Source: Chara braunii | Lineage: Eukaryota > Streptophyta > Charophyceae > Charales > Characeae | Assembly: GCA_003427395.1 (NCBI GenBank) | Contig: BFEA01000231.1 | Location: 1,083,681 to 1,105,786, forward strand | Reading direction: 5' to 3' | DNA length: 22,106 nucleotides | In this document: in pieces, positions 9,349 to 17,640 of the stretch | Layout of the letters: every line of letters starts with the position of its first letter | Position numbering within the stretch: the stretch's first letter is position 1 | The notes under the pieces: generated by a model | The model's database searches: none | The model's input: only the letters and a program-made list of their open reading frames with translations | Told to the model about the DNA's origin: nothing | Program-made: the position numbers and the translations under genes

Positions 9349-9927
9349 GCTGACGACCATTTACTAGTCTACTCTAATATGGAGGCCTACATAGACCAAC
9401 ATAGCTTCACTACTTTCGGCAGGAAGGCCTTAGACATAAAGGCTAAGCTGGGATCCGCACATCAGGGCCCAGGAGACGGTAGGAAGAAAAGACTTCCCCA
9501 AGACTGGAAGAAGAAGGGTCAACTAATGTTCATCGACCATGATGGTCAGACGAATGAAATTGACGACTTCTAAGACCTTGCGGAGGAGACAGAGCATGAT
9601 GGGGCCAATGAGACTTTGGATGGGGGAGTTGTGGCGCCTATCAAAGAAAAGGCTAGGGGGACCGAGAAGAAGAAGGTAGTCCGGTCTACGGGTCAGGGCG
9701 ACCAAGGAACACCCACATGGGTAAAACTTGGTTTAGATTACGAGGTGTGGAGGGATAGAGTTGCTAGGGGCACGTGCATGAATTGTGGCAACTACGGCCA
9801 CACGTCTAGAACGTGTCGAGGCAAGAAGGTCACTACGAAGGTAGCCTCACCAACGGTGGTGGGCTTATCTTCGAACCCTCGCAGTGCTTCTGCGAGCACT
9901 TCGCAGGGAAACATCTCGGGTCAGTAG
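9349..9927 (+). pseudogene. gag: chromovirus B gag, C-terminal half with zinc knuckle
   Basis: The frame enters in mid-gag with NMEAYIDQHSFTTFGRKALD and IKAKLGSAH. This resembles the AFGRAALDLESKL block of the minus-strand gag next door and marks the end of the capsid domain. A Lys/Glu-rich linker leads to a canonical CCHC zinc knuckle, CMNCGNYGHTSRTC, at about 9775-9816. A Ser/Ala/Thr-rich tail ends at TAG 9925-9927. One internal stop (TAA 9571-9573) breaks the frame. The tail carries a slippery heptamer 12 bases before the stop, and the protease lies in the -1 frame. The two overlapping frames therefore look like a gag-pol frameshift arrangement. Confidence 0.85.
9906..9912 (+). promoter_or_regulatory. 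candidate -1 ribosomal frameshift site GGGAAAC
   Basis: G GGA AAC fits X XXY YYZ in exact register with the gag frame (codons GGA at 9907, AAC at 9910). The gag stop TAG lies at 9925-9927. After a -1 slip, reading goes straight into the open protease frame through to 10493. A perfect 9-bp stem (9952-9960 with 9975-9983) lies downstream, but 39 nt away, further than usual for a stimulator. An ordinary frameshift mutation in this overlap would look similar. Confidence 0.5.
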
Positions 9928-10493
9928 GAGTCTTAGCCGCTCTTACTCGCGCTGAAGTGGTAACGTTGCCTTCCCCACTTCAGGCATTGGCCAAGGCTAG
10001 TGACCCATACATCGCCCCGCAGACACATCCAAGCCCACCAACGCTCTGTTCGAGAAATATGTCTGAGTCCCTAGAGGAGTTACAGTATGAGTGGTCAGGG
10101 AAGGACCCCAGAGACTCTTGTGCGATGATTAGTAGAGGTCCTAAGGGTGAACATTTCGTGGTAGAGGTCAATGTAGGTGACTGCAAAGTGGGTGCCTTCA
10201 CGGACATAGGCTCTACACGAAATTTCATTAGTCGTGCTTGTGTGGATAAACTGCGCTTAGGGGACCAAGTTCAGCGGCTTAGCAGGATTGTAGCTTCTAC
10301 TCTAGCCAACAAGCACAAAATGGTAGTAGAAGACTATGTCAAGGACATAGTCCGTTCCTTCTCTTATGGAGGATGGGAAGTGAGACATAAAATCTCATTC
10401 CTCGTCAGCGACGAACTGCCCTTCGATATGTTGCTAGGCATGTACTACCTCGAGGTTGCTCAACCTCAGTTCGATTGGGATAGTAAGTGTTGA
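9912..10493 (+). pseudogene. chromovirus B aspartic protease (pol N-terminus)
   Basis: In the -1 frame relative to gag. A linker of about 70 residues is followed by a retropepsin domain: FVVEVNVGDCKVGAFTDIGSTRNFIS, then VSDELPFDMLLGMYYLE and QPQFDW. The catalytic triplet reads D-I-G (bases 10203-10211) where retropepsins have D-T/S-G. The Ile codon ATA differs from Thr ACA by one C-to-T change. The enzyme would cleave Gag-Pol. The frame ends at TGA 10494-10496 directly after the domain, and pol resumes in another frame before RT, so there is a frameshift between about 10490 and 10620. Confidence 0.85.
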
Positions 10494-10551
10494 TACACCA
10501 GCTGCCAAATGGTAGGACCGTTAGACTGCAAAATTTTAAAGCTAGCAGTCT

Positions 10552-11349
10552 AGTGGAAAACTACGGCTGCATGTGTGTTTCCTCTTTCTATAACACTATA
10601 AGCAAAACTGCGAGGAGGGCATGTATCTAGTCCTTGTCTCTGAAAAAGGGGAAGTCGTAAAATCACCCCCAAAGATAGACTCAGTCGTCGCTAAGTATCC
10701 TGACCTTTTTGAGGAGCCGACAAGAGTGGTAGAAAGGGAGGTGGTCCATGCAATAGAAGTTGTCCCAGGTAGTAAGGTACCTAGAGGACGAATCTATAGG
10801 ATGTCTCCTGCAGAGTTGGATGAGCTTCGTCGCCCGCTCAAAGAGCTCACAGAGAAGGGATGGATTCGGCCTAGTACCTCACCTTACGGTGCACTAGTCT
10901 GATTTGTCCCTAAGAAGGGGGGTACCTTAAGGATGTGCATTGACTAAAGGGGCCTGAATGCCATCACAGTAAAGAATGCAGAGCCCCTACCCCGCATCGG
11001 CGACCTATTGGATAGAGTGCAGGGATGTCGGTACTTCATAAAGATATATCTGAAGTCCGAATACCATCAAATTGCCATTAGACCTGAGGACCGGCACAAA
11101 ACCGCATTTCAGACTAGGTACGGTCTATACGAGTTTGTGGTGATGCCCTTTGGCCTATGCAATGCACCTGGAACATTCCAGCATGCAATGAACATAATTT
11201 TTCATGAGTACTTAAACAAGTTTATCGTCGTGTACCTCGATGATATTCTTATCTTTAGTAGGACTGTAGAGGAGCACGCTGAGCACTTGAAAATAGTGTT
11301 AGGTCTCCTAAGACAACACCAGTACAAGGTAAACTTGGAAAAATCATGA
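10552..11349 (+). pseudogene. chromovirus B reverse transcriptase
   Basis: RT blocks in one frame: the protease-RT linker ending ACMYLVLVSEKGEVV (10612-10656), YPDLFEEP, RGRIYRMSPAELDEL, GWIRPSTSPYGALV, GGTLRMCID, RGLNAITVKNAEPLPRI, FIKIYLKSEYHQIAI, KTAFQTRYGLYEFVVMPFG, NAPGTFQHAMN and the catalytic VYLDDILIFS (YLDD at 11233-11244). The first catalytic Asp, normally in a KIDL-type motif, is replaced by Tyr (KIYLKS). That alone should inactivate the enzyme. In-frame stops: TGA 10900-10902 and TAA 10945-10947; an upstream TAG lies at 10513. A frameshift at about 11341-11349 moves the rest of the domain to the next frame. Confidence 0.9.
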
Positions 11350-11906
11350 AATGCGAGTTCGGTCGCACCAAGATCTTGTACTTGGGTCATGAAATCTCCA
11401 CAAATGGGTTGAGGCTGGATGATGCTAAGGTGGCCACCATACGTGACTGACCTAGGCCTCAGACTGTTACTGAGGTCAGATCGTTTTTGGGGATGACGGG
11501 CTATTATCGTCCGTTTGTAAAGAACTATAGTACTATAGCTTCCCCATTAACAGATCTAACTCGACTTGACACCCCTTGGGAGTGGAGTGAAGAGTGTGAA
11601 GCAAGCTTTAAGAAATTGAAATATGCTTTGACACACTATGAAGTCCTCAAACTTCCAGATCCTGATAAGCCCTTTGTCGTGACCACAGACGCCAGCCAAT
11701 ATGGCATAGGCACGGTCCTCGCGCAAAAGGAGGGGCCAAAGTTGAGACGGATCCAATATATGAGTAAAAAGATGCCATCACAGAAACTAGTCAGGTCTAC
11801 TTATGAGCGTGAGCTCTATGCCCTGTACCGAGCGCTGGTCCACTGGAAACACTATCTCCTTGGCAGATTTTTCTATGTAAGATCTGACCATGAGACCTTG
11901 CGCTGA
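11349..11906 (+). pseudogene. chromovirus B RT thumb and RNase H
   Basis: Starts with KCEFGRTKILYLGHEIS, the block that follows the YLDD box. A TGA at 11448-11450 replaces the near-invariant Trp of the IRDWP motif. RSFLGMTGYYRPFVKNYS then leads into RNase H: FVVTTDASQYGIGTVLAQ with the first Asp, TYERELYALYRALVHWKHYLLG with the Glu, and VRSDHETL with a further Asp. All RNase H acidic residues are visible. The frame shifts again at about 11900, just after DHETLR. Confidence 0.9.
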
Positions 11907-13519
11907 TCAAGATACAGCCGGTACTCTCAGACGCACTCAAGAGATGGATACAAGTGATAGACATGTACGACTATTAACTTGATCCTATCAAGGGAGAGTA
12001 CAACAAAGTGGATGATGCGCTATCGCGTAGGGAAGATTATCTGGGGGCCTCAGTAACCGAGTTTGGCATATCTGACGACCTAACTCGATCATTGGTGGAA
12101 GTCTGTCAACAAGATCCAGTTATGTCTGAGATCATCCGTAAATTTCAAGCGAAGGACAAAGTGACTTCAGATGAATTTACGATGGTTGACAGCGTGTTGT
12201 TTCTTGAGAAGGCAGGGAATAAAGGACTGTGTGTTCCCAATAGTGAGTATTTGCATAGTTTATTTCTAGGTGAGTGTCATGATGCAACTAGTCATTTTGG
12301 CTACAGGAAGACATCAGCTAACCTAGTACAAAGATTATGGTGGCCAACTTTGATGCAAGATGCCAAGAGGTACGTTGAAACCTGTTAGGTTTGCCAACGG
12401 GACAAACCTAGGACTCAGGCTCCGCTCGGGCTCATCAAGCCCTTGCCGATTCCTGAAGGTCCTGGTCATAGTGTATCCATGGACTTCATGGATACTCTTG
12501 TGACCAGCAGGTCCAGGAAAAGGCACATATTCGTTATAATAGACCGTTTTTCCAAGTATGCAAGACTAATTACTATATCACAAACTGCTAAGACTGACTA
12601 CGTCATCAGACTATTTACGAAAAACAGGGTACGGGACTTCGACTTGTCTATCGTCAGTGATAGGGATGTTCGTTTCACCAGCGAACTGTGGCAAAACACA
12701 GCCCAGCAAATGGGAACCAGACTACAAATGACATCAGGGAACCACCTTGAGTAAAATGGACAGGCGGAGCAAATGAACCGAGTACTACAGCACTTGCTTC
12801 AGCATTACATTAAGCCAAGCCAGGATGACTGGGACGAGAAGCTACCACTCGTTGCCAGCCTGTACAAGAACGTTGTGCACAGCTCTACCGGCAAGACTCC
12901 CAACCAATAGCATCTTGTTTGGAAGCCCAGATCCGCCCTTGATTTTCTACTACCTGAAAATCAGGTAACTGCAGCACCAGGCAGCATAGACTTTGTTGTC
13001 AGATACGAACAGATGTTGCAACAGGTCGTTGAACACATTAGAAAGTCTCAAGATGCTATGATTGCATCTGAGAACAAACATAGACGGCCTTCTAATTTTC
13101 AGGTAGGAGACAGAGTTTGGGTCAAGTCATTTGAACTGGGACAGGAAGTTGGAATCTCTAGAAAACTAATGCCACAGTACTTCGGTCCGTGGGAGGTCCT
13201 AGACATAGTGGGAGATCAGGTAGGCGGACCCTCCTATTTGATTTGCATCCCACCACACCTACACACACATCCTGTTTTCCATGCCGCAAAGTTGGCACCT
13301 TTCACAGAGTCACCACAGTTCCCTTCCAAACGGTCAACGCTGCCCCCAACCATGGATGGCGAAGTGGACATCGACCAGATCGTGGAGCATCGAGTGATCC
13401 CTTTTCCTCGACCACCGGGCATAGGTCACCCTCCTCAGCCGAAAAGCAATACCGGGTCAGATTCATACATCATCTCGATCCCAACGAAGATCGATGATTC
13501 ACCAGAGAAGAACTCGTGA
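11903..13519 (+). pseudogene. chromovirus B integrase
   Basis: One frame holds the RNase H/integrase linker (NKVDDALSRRED), the HHCC zinc domain (ECHDATSHFGYRKTSANLVQ ... ETC, stop, VCQRDK), the DDE core and a C-terminal domain. The acidic residues are in SMDFMD, VSDRDVRF and NGQAEQMNR. The C-terminal domain reads FQVGDRVWVKS, PQYFGPWEVL and HPVFHAAKLAPF, typical of gypsy integrases. In-frame stops: TAA 11975-11977, TAG 12386-12388 in the zinc-binding CxxC, TAA 12752-12754 and TAG 12908-12910. The last part of the frame, after about 13430, is out of register with the element. Confidence 0.9.
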
Positions 13520-13584
13520 GAACTGCACCTCAAGTCATTGCAGGCTATGAAAGACATCTCAAAGGGAAGATGCCTGCAGAATAG
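13345..13584 (+). pseudogene. chromovirus B chromodomain-like tail
   Basis: The tail begins in the integrase frame with DGEVDIDQIVEHRVIPF. After a frameshift near 13400-13435 it continues in the frame that reads EKQYRVRFIHHLDPNEDR, TGA (13495-13497), FTREELVRTAPQVIAGYERH, ending MPAE at TAG 13582-13584. The pattern of strand, strand, then a helix beginning APQVIAGYER resembles a divergent chromodomain, without the YLVRWKGY core seen in chromovirus A. The TGA stands where related tails usually have Trp. Calling it a chromodomain is inference from position and shape. Confidence 0.6.
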
Positions 13585-13612
13585 AAGACTTCTCAGAGGA
13601 CTACCGAAGTAC

Positions 13613-13624
13613 TGGAGGAGGGAA
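13613..13624 (+). promoter_or_regulatory. candidate polypurine tract of chromovirus B
   Basis: TGGAGGAGGGAA lies 28 bases after the last coding stop and directly before a TG dinucleotide. That is the arrangement of a plus-strand primer and 3' LTR start in gypsy elements. Confidence 0.45.
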
Positions 13625-14134
13625 TGCGAGGATCTGGGTCCTCGGCAGGCCTAAGGGCCCCCTGTTGCATACGTGCCCGCCCTAAGTGAAGGCGGGCCTA
13701 ACAAATCACGAAAAGGCCCTCAGCTGTCAAATTTCGTATTTGGGGTCCAGGCAGTTGTGACGCGCGAGTTGGTTGAAGGGAAACACAGGCCGAGCAACAA
13801 AGATATTCCACGGCCTTCTGGCCTTTCCAGGAATGCAGGTCCTGGGCGAGAATCGCAGCCTCATAGACTGACAGTTGAGAGGGCCAACCGAAAAAGGCCC
13901 AGTAGCTGCAACACAAGCGCAGCATCTTGGGGCCTACCAGAAGCTTCTGGGCCCAGGCCAGTCCAGCCAGGCTGTGAAGGCAGGCAGGCCCTTTCCATAT
14001 AGGAAAGAGCTCGCCACCGGCAGCCTCATTCAGGCACTCGCATGCTAGCGGCAGCGCTGTTGGAGCGGACGCTCGTGGGCTGCTGCTGGCGCTGAGAGGC
14101 GAGGTGCTAGCGCGTGCGGTTGTGCAGGGAGCAG

Positions 14135-14184
14135 GGCGCTGCTGAGGGCAGCGCCATAGCCCAGCCTCCATAGCTGGCTGGGCT
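14135..14184. repeat. two adjacent GC-rich hairpins upstream of TATA box
   Basis: GGCGCTGC at 14135-14142 pairs perfectly with 14148-14155. AGCCCAGCC at 14158-14166 pairs perfectly with 14176-14184. They sit 37-86 bp before the TATA box, in the promoter position of the presumed LTR. Confidence 0.6.
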
Positions 14185-14220
14185 TGGACTACAGTGAGGC
14201 GCAGGGGTGGTCTTCGGGTG

Positions 14221-14228
14221 TATAAAGG
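14221..14228 (+). promoter_or_regulatory. candidate TATA box (TATAAAGG)
   Basis: A strong TATA match on the element's coding strand, inside the presumed U3. Transcription would begin about 30 bases downstream, near 14250-14260. Confidence 0.45.
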
Positions 14229-14263
14229 GAAGACGTGGGAGTAAGTCAGGGAAGAGAGAGAAG

Positions 14264-14282
14264 GATGATGATGATGATGATG
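14264..14282 (+). repeat. (GAT)n trinucleotide repeat
   Basis: Six consecutive GAT units, followed by G. A simple repeat just after the predicted transcription start region. Confidence 0.85.
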
Positions 14283-15221
14283 TGAGGGCGCATACCTGGT
14301 ATTGGCGATGGTCTGCATTGGGCGACATCTTCAAGTACTACGTGGGCTGCTGACGTCAACAGTTGCATTGTCCATTAGTAGGCAGATTGTAGCTGTGTAG
14401 GAAGTAGGCTGGGCGCCGAGCGCCAAGTAGGGAGATAGGGCCTGGATACTCATGTCGGTGGTGGCGAGAGAAAGCTCTCATTGACATTGGTTTTCAGTGT
14501 TACGATTCTTCATTGGTGTTATATTGGTGCATTTATGCTTCCTGGACACTGTGATACTATCTGGCCTTCAATGTGATTGTGCGTTCTGGACATTGTCATC
14601 TCGCTATTGCTCATTTTCCTTGCAAAATACAAGCTGCACGGTTTTCCGTTTTGATCAAGCAGGAATATGCCATTTCGCTAACAATCTGACTCTGACGCAG
14701 ACAGGTACTCGTCAGTAATTAACTGACCATTTTCTAACTGCTAATGTTGATTGCCAACTGGCTGGATTGACTGACAGACCAAAACTGATTGCAAACCAGA
14801 CACTGTTTCGGTGACGATTGCAGAACCAGGTAGGCAATCACATCGAGTCAGGGTACGTCAAAAGCATTCCCATTATTAGATTATCTAACATCGGACCAGG
14901 AAATGCATGGAACGGACTCACTTGAACGAAATTTGATTGAAGATATCTGGTCGGTCAACCATTGACCTCCAATCTGCAGCAAAATATCGTAGCACCAGGC
15001 TGACGCTGACATCGGACCTGCAGCGATGTCTTCCAATCAAATAGCTCATCGAAGTAACCGCAGCAGTGGTCTAGACGGCCAAACACACCGTCAACAGGCA
15101 AGGGCTGTAACGTGAGGGTCACAAGGCCCTCAAGTCAACCAGCCCACTTAGGGATAACACAGCGGTCAACTCCACTCTCGCCGGCTGAAACTTCGAATGA
15201 ACGTTCCACCACTCCGCATCC

Positions 15222-15243
15222 TTTTTTTTTTTTTTTTTTTTTT
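15222..15243 (-). repeat. oligo(T) tract of 22
   Basis: Read on the minus strand it is a 22-base A run, which could be the poly(A) tail of a retroposed copy lying to its right. I see no flanking target-site duplication. Confidence 0.8.
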
Positions 15244-15384
15244 AGCGGTAATTTTCACCTTGCACACTACCTTCCACTACCTCTTACCAACAAAATACGC
15301 TGAAGAAAGCGGACAACAAGTCCCTACTCCAACCGCCGCTCAGAAAGGAGGTTGCCACTCAATTGCTCGCCAGTTGCACACGTT

Positions 15385-15400
15385 CGCAACTTTGATACCA
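15385..15400 (-). promoter_or_regulatory. candidate LTR primer-binding site
   Basis: On the minus strand it reads TGGTATCAAAGTTGCG. The first eight bases equal the start of plant initiator-Met tRNA primer sites (TGGTATCA), and the rest diverges. Two bases upstream on that strand is ...CATTACA, an LTR-like CA end. No gag follows on the minus strand within the window, so an intact element is not present. Confidence 0.3.
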
Positions 15401-16010
15401 ACTGTAATGTACCCGATTGAGCTTCCACAACGAATTCACACTTTCCCATTCACACATGCAATTGCAGAGTAGACTCGAAGGAGCCTAATCCATACAAAAC
15501 TGGAAAGATATGCACAGTGAAAGCTCAAAATACACAGAGAATTGAAAAACGAATTTCAATTCTGCAATCCTTCGTCCTCCTCCAATCAATCTGGAGTACT
15601 TGTTCCAAGAATCACAACAGCGTTTACAACAACCCCGAACAACCAAAAACAAGTGTTCAACGACGTATGCAGGAGTCTTCTTCTTCCTCCTAACCACCTC
15701 ATACCACTGGCTATGGCTGCCGTAGCAGCAGGAACCCCACAACTGTCACAACGTGCCAATCTGAACCAGCAACCCCAATGATAGCAGCACCTGCTCAGTG
15801 CCCGCATGGAAGTGCAGCGCTGGAAGTCCTCATGAAGAAGGAGACAACTGATCCAGCAGTTAGAAGAAGATGAAGTTCCTTATGAGGAGGAACAACAGAT
15901 ATGTCTGCCAAGTGGAAAATGGCAGTGCCCAAACCCAACAACAAAGTCATGTGGAAGCTCTCATGCAGAGCTGCAAAATAGCAGCAGTGCGATCTTTAAC
16001 TTCATTTCCC

Positions 16011-16065
16011 AACCCCAGCTATGGTTGGCCTTCGAGGAAGAAGATGACCTCGCCCAAAATAGCGC
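16011..16065 (+). repeat. degenerate dispersed repeat, copy 2 (partner 1125-1186)
   Basis: Partner of 1125-1186: same first 14 bases, same purine-rich middle and AAAATAGCGC end, with indels. Confidence 0.4.
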
Positions 16066-16278
16066 AGCAGCGCTCCAACAGCGGATGGGCAGAGTTTCCC
16101 CAGCCAACAAAAACGTGAAAAGACCCCAAACCAGTTTTCTACCAGGTACTTCTACTCACGAACTAAATCTAGACGGACTCCCAAGACAGCAGCCCAAGGC
16201 TCATCTGTATCTACCCAGAAACGAGGGAAAAGGGGACCCAAGCCCCGGGCAAGGCAAAAGGAAAAGGTCGAATGGCCT

Positions 16279-16338
16279 ACAAGAAAACAAACTACAAAGT
16301 CCCACAAGGCTCAAAACAAGAAAACAAACTACAAAGTC
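16279..16338 (+). repeat. 37-bp direct repeat
   Basis: The 23-nt word beginning ACAAGAAAACAAACTACAAA occurs at 16279 and again at 16316. The second copy lies in the 74-bp block; the first is an extra partial copy not found at 6587-6660. Confidence 0.85.
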
Positions 16339-16381
16339 GAACACTTAGAGTACAACCCTACTGGGAAACTGCGATTTATTG
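16308..16381 (-). repeat. 74-bp repeat block, copy 2 (partner 6587-6660)
   Basis: The same block as 6587-6660 in the same orientation. It lies 10 bases beyond the end of the integrase fragment of element C. On the minus strand it starts CAATAAAT and ends TTTTGAGCC. Confidence 0.75.
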
Positions 16382-16390
16382 ATTAGCTTG

Positions 16391-17044
16391 TTCATTGGCT
16401 ACCAGAAGTCATGTCTAGCCTAGAATAAAGGTAGTCTTTGTACAAAGACTGCCCTTCATCTCTGCAAAACCTAGGCTCTCTAACACTGACAATAAGGGTT
16501 GGGAACCCGTGAACGTCAACCCACCTCTCAACAAACAACTCCCTGACCAAAGGTACTCTGGCTTCAGCAAGTAAGGGGATAAACTTAGCAAACTTAGAAA
16601 AACGATCTACATAGACCATGACCTGTCTCATACCGCGTAGAGTAGTCTGACCAAGATCAGTAAAGTCAATGGATACAGACTCACCAAGACCCTCGGGAAT
16701 AGGCAAAGGTTTGTGCATCCCCATAGGAGGTCGTTTGTGGACCTTGTTCCTTTGGCACAACTCACAGGTCTCCAAGTACTTGAGTATATCCTCTCTCATC
16801 TAAGACCAATAGAAGCGTTGAATCATGACAGCATAGGTTCTTAGGAACCCGAAGTCACCACGAGCATCATAACATTCTAAAATCAGATGAATTATGATAT
16901 GTTGGTTGTTAGGGACGCACAAACGTTCCTCCCCTTCGCTGATGGTGTACAAAAATCTTAAAGTCAAGGCATAGCCTGACTCACAATTGAGGTCAATTTG
17001 CAGATTCCTAACTATGGGACCAAAGACTGGGTCCTGAGGCAATG
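16391..17044 (-). pseudogene. element C integrase, N-terminal part
   Basis: The frame starts with PVFGPIVRNLQ and ERLCVPNNQHIIIHLILECYDA. That is the integrase zinc-domain region, with the first His pair degraded to CYDARGDFGF. A TAG at 16800-16802 follows YWS. Then come ETCELCQRNKVHKRPPMGMH (CxxC), GESVSIDFTDL with the first catalytic Asp, DRFSKFAKFIPL, and FPTLIVSVREPRF. In the last motif the usual SDRD has become SVRE, so the second catalytic Asp is lost. Sequence ends at RLDMTSGSQ, before the catalytic Glu. The copy could not catalyse integration. Confidence 0.87.
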
Positions 17045-17640
17045 CATGTGCAATGGCCTGCCTAGTAGAGTCTCCAAATGAGTATGTACAATAGCAGCAA
17101 AAGTATCGGGCCTACGAGAGAGCGCATCAACAACTCTATTGTAGCATCCCTTCTTGTGTTTCAGTTCAAAGTCAAAATCATCAATAAACGGAATATGCCT
17201 CGGCAGTTTGTCACTCAACTTCCTCTAGGTCTTCATCTATTGCAATGTAGAGCGATCAGAATAGATCTTGAAGTGTCTACCAAGTAAGAAGTGTTTCCAC
17301 TGTTTGAGGGCACAGATCAGAGCATATGCTTCCTTCTCATAGGTTGATGAGTGAATGCACTGCAATTCTATCTTCTTAGTCATGAATTTTACTGATCTCA
17401 CACTAGTCTCATCATCTTGGTGCAAAATTGCACCAACACCATACTGATTGCATTTGTGTTGCATTTGTGGTTAACAGGCAGTTTGAGCACAAGTGTTTGG
17501 GTAAGGGTTTTCTTCAGTCTGTGGAAGGCCAACTAACATATGGGTGTCCACTTGAAGGGGACATCCTTGGTCAGCAGGTTAGGCAGGGGGTGGCAATAAT
17601 AAAGAAGTTCCTTTGCATTCCTGCCAGATGGTGATGTCGG
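17045..17640 (-). pseudogene. element C RT end and RNase H
   Basis: The right end has a faint match to the RT/RNase H junction (NFFIIATP, then PFKWTPIC, LAFHRLKKTLTQTLVLKLP) spread over two frames. RNase H follows: QYGVGAILHQDDE, STYEKEAYALICALKQWKHFLLGRH and YSDRSTLQ. The first catalytic Asp codon appears changed to Asn (AAT, 17452-17454) beside a frameshift. After TAG codons at 17237-17239 and 17225-17227 comes LSDKLPRHIPFIDDFDFELK and VVDALSRRPD, the linker to integrase. Confidence 0.85.

Larger units (their letters stand above)
9349..13584 (+). mobile_element. chromovirus B: degenerate Ty3/gypsy element, 5'-truncated
   Basis: On the plus strand, in order: C-terminal half of gag with zinc knuckle, aspartic protease, RT, RNase H, integrase, and a chromodomain-like tail. 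The order and motifs are those of Ty3/gypsy chromoviruses. The 5' LTR, untranslated leader and N-terminal gag are missing: element sequence starts inside gag at about 9349, next to the start of an oppositely oriented gag. At least four frameshifts and about nine in-frame stops inactivate it. A polypurine tract and probable 3' LTR follow at 13613-14699. Confidence 0.92.
13625..14699 (+). repeat. probable 3' LTR of chromovirus B (limits tentative)
   Basis: Starts TGCG immediately after the purine tract and could end CGCA at 14696-14699, giving the usual TG...CA ends with 4-bp inverted termini. It contains a TATA box at 14221, about 600 bp in, as expected for U3, and a GC-rich hairpin-bearing stretch just upstream. 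No second LTR copy or target-site duplication is available, so the right end is a guess. Other CA ends are possible. Confidence 0.35.
14700..16278. other. gene-free stretch with retroposon-like marks
   Basis: No recognisable coding domain. It contains a 22-base T tract, a candidate primer-binding site on the minus strand, and a CAGCAG/GAAGAA-rich section (15700-16250) partly similar to 1125-1186. Open frames of 80-107 codons at 15870-16348 are of biased composition and overlap the repeat blocks. Confidence 0.4.
16391..17640 (-). mobile_element. element C: Ty3/gypsy RNase H-integrase fragment
   Basis: A minus-strand fragment running from the end of RT through RNase H into the integrase core, with both ends lost. 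Its integrase resembles that of chromovirus B (PLPIPEG.G.SVS.DF motif) more than that of A. It is broken by frameshifts near 17440-17560 and 17045, and by TAG codons at 17237-17239, 17225-17227 and 16800-16802. The right end fades at about 17640; the left end stops inside the integrase catalytic core. Confidence 0.85.

Noticed and set aside
9873-9890. tRNA T-arm-like GGTTCGAA on the minus strand
   Set aside because: No matching A-box, acceptor stem or anticodon arm around it; it lies inside gag.
10900-13497. UGA read as tryptophan (alternative genetic code)
   Set aside because: TGA at Trp sites is tempting, but TAG and TAA stops and frameshifts are equally frequent. Decay explains them all.
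13698-14318. 206-codon minus-strand frame with a poly-His stretch
   Set aside because: The His run is the GAT repeat read backwards, and the frame runs against a presumed LTR.
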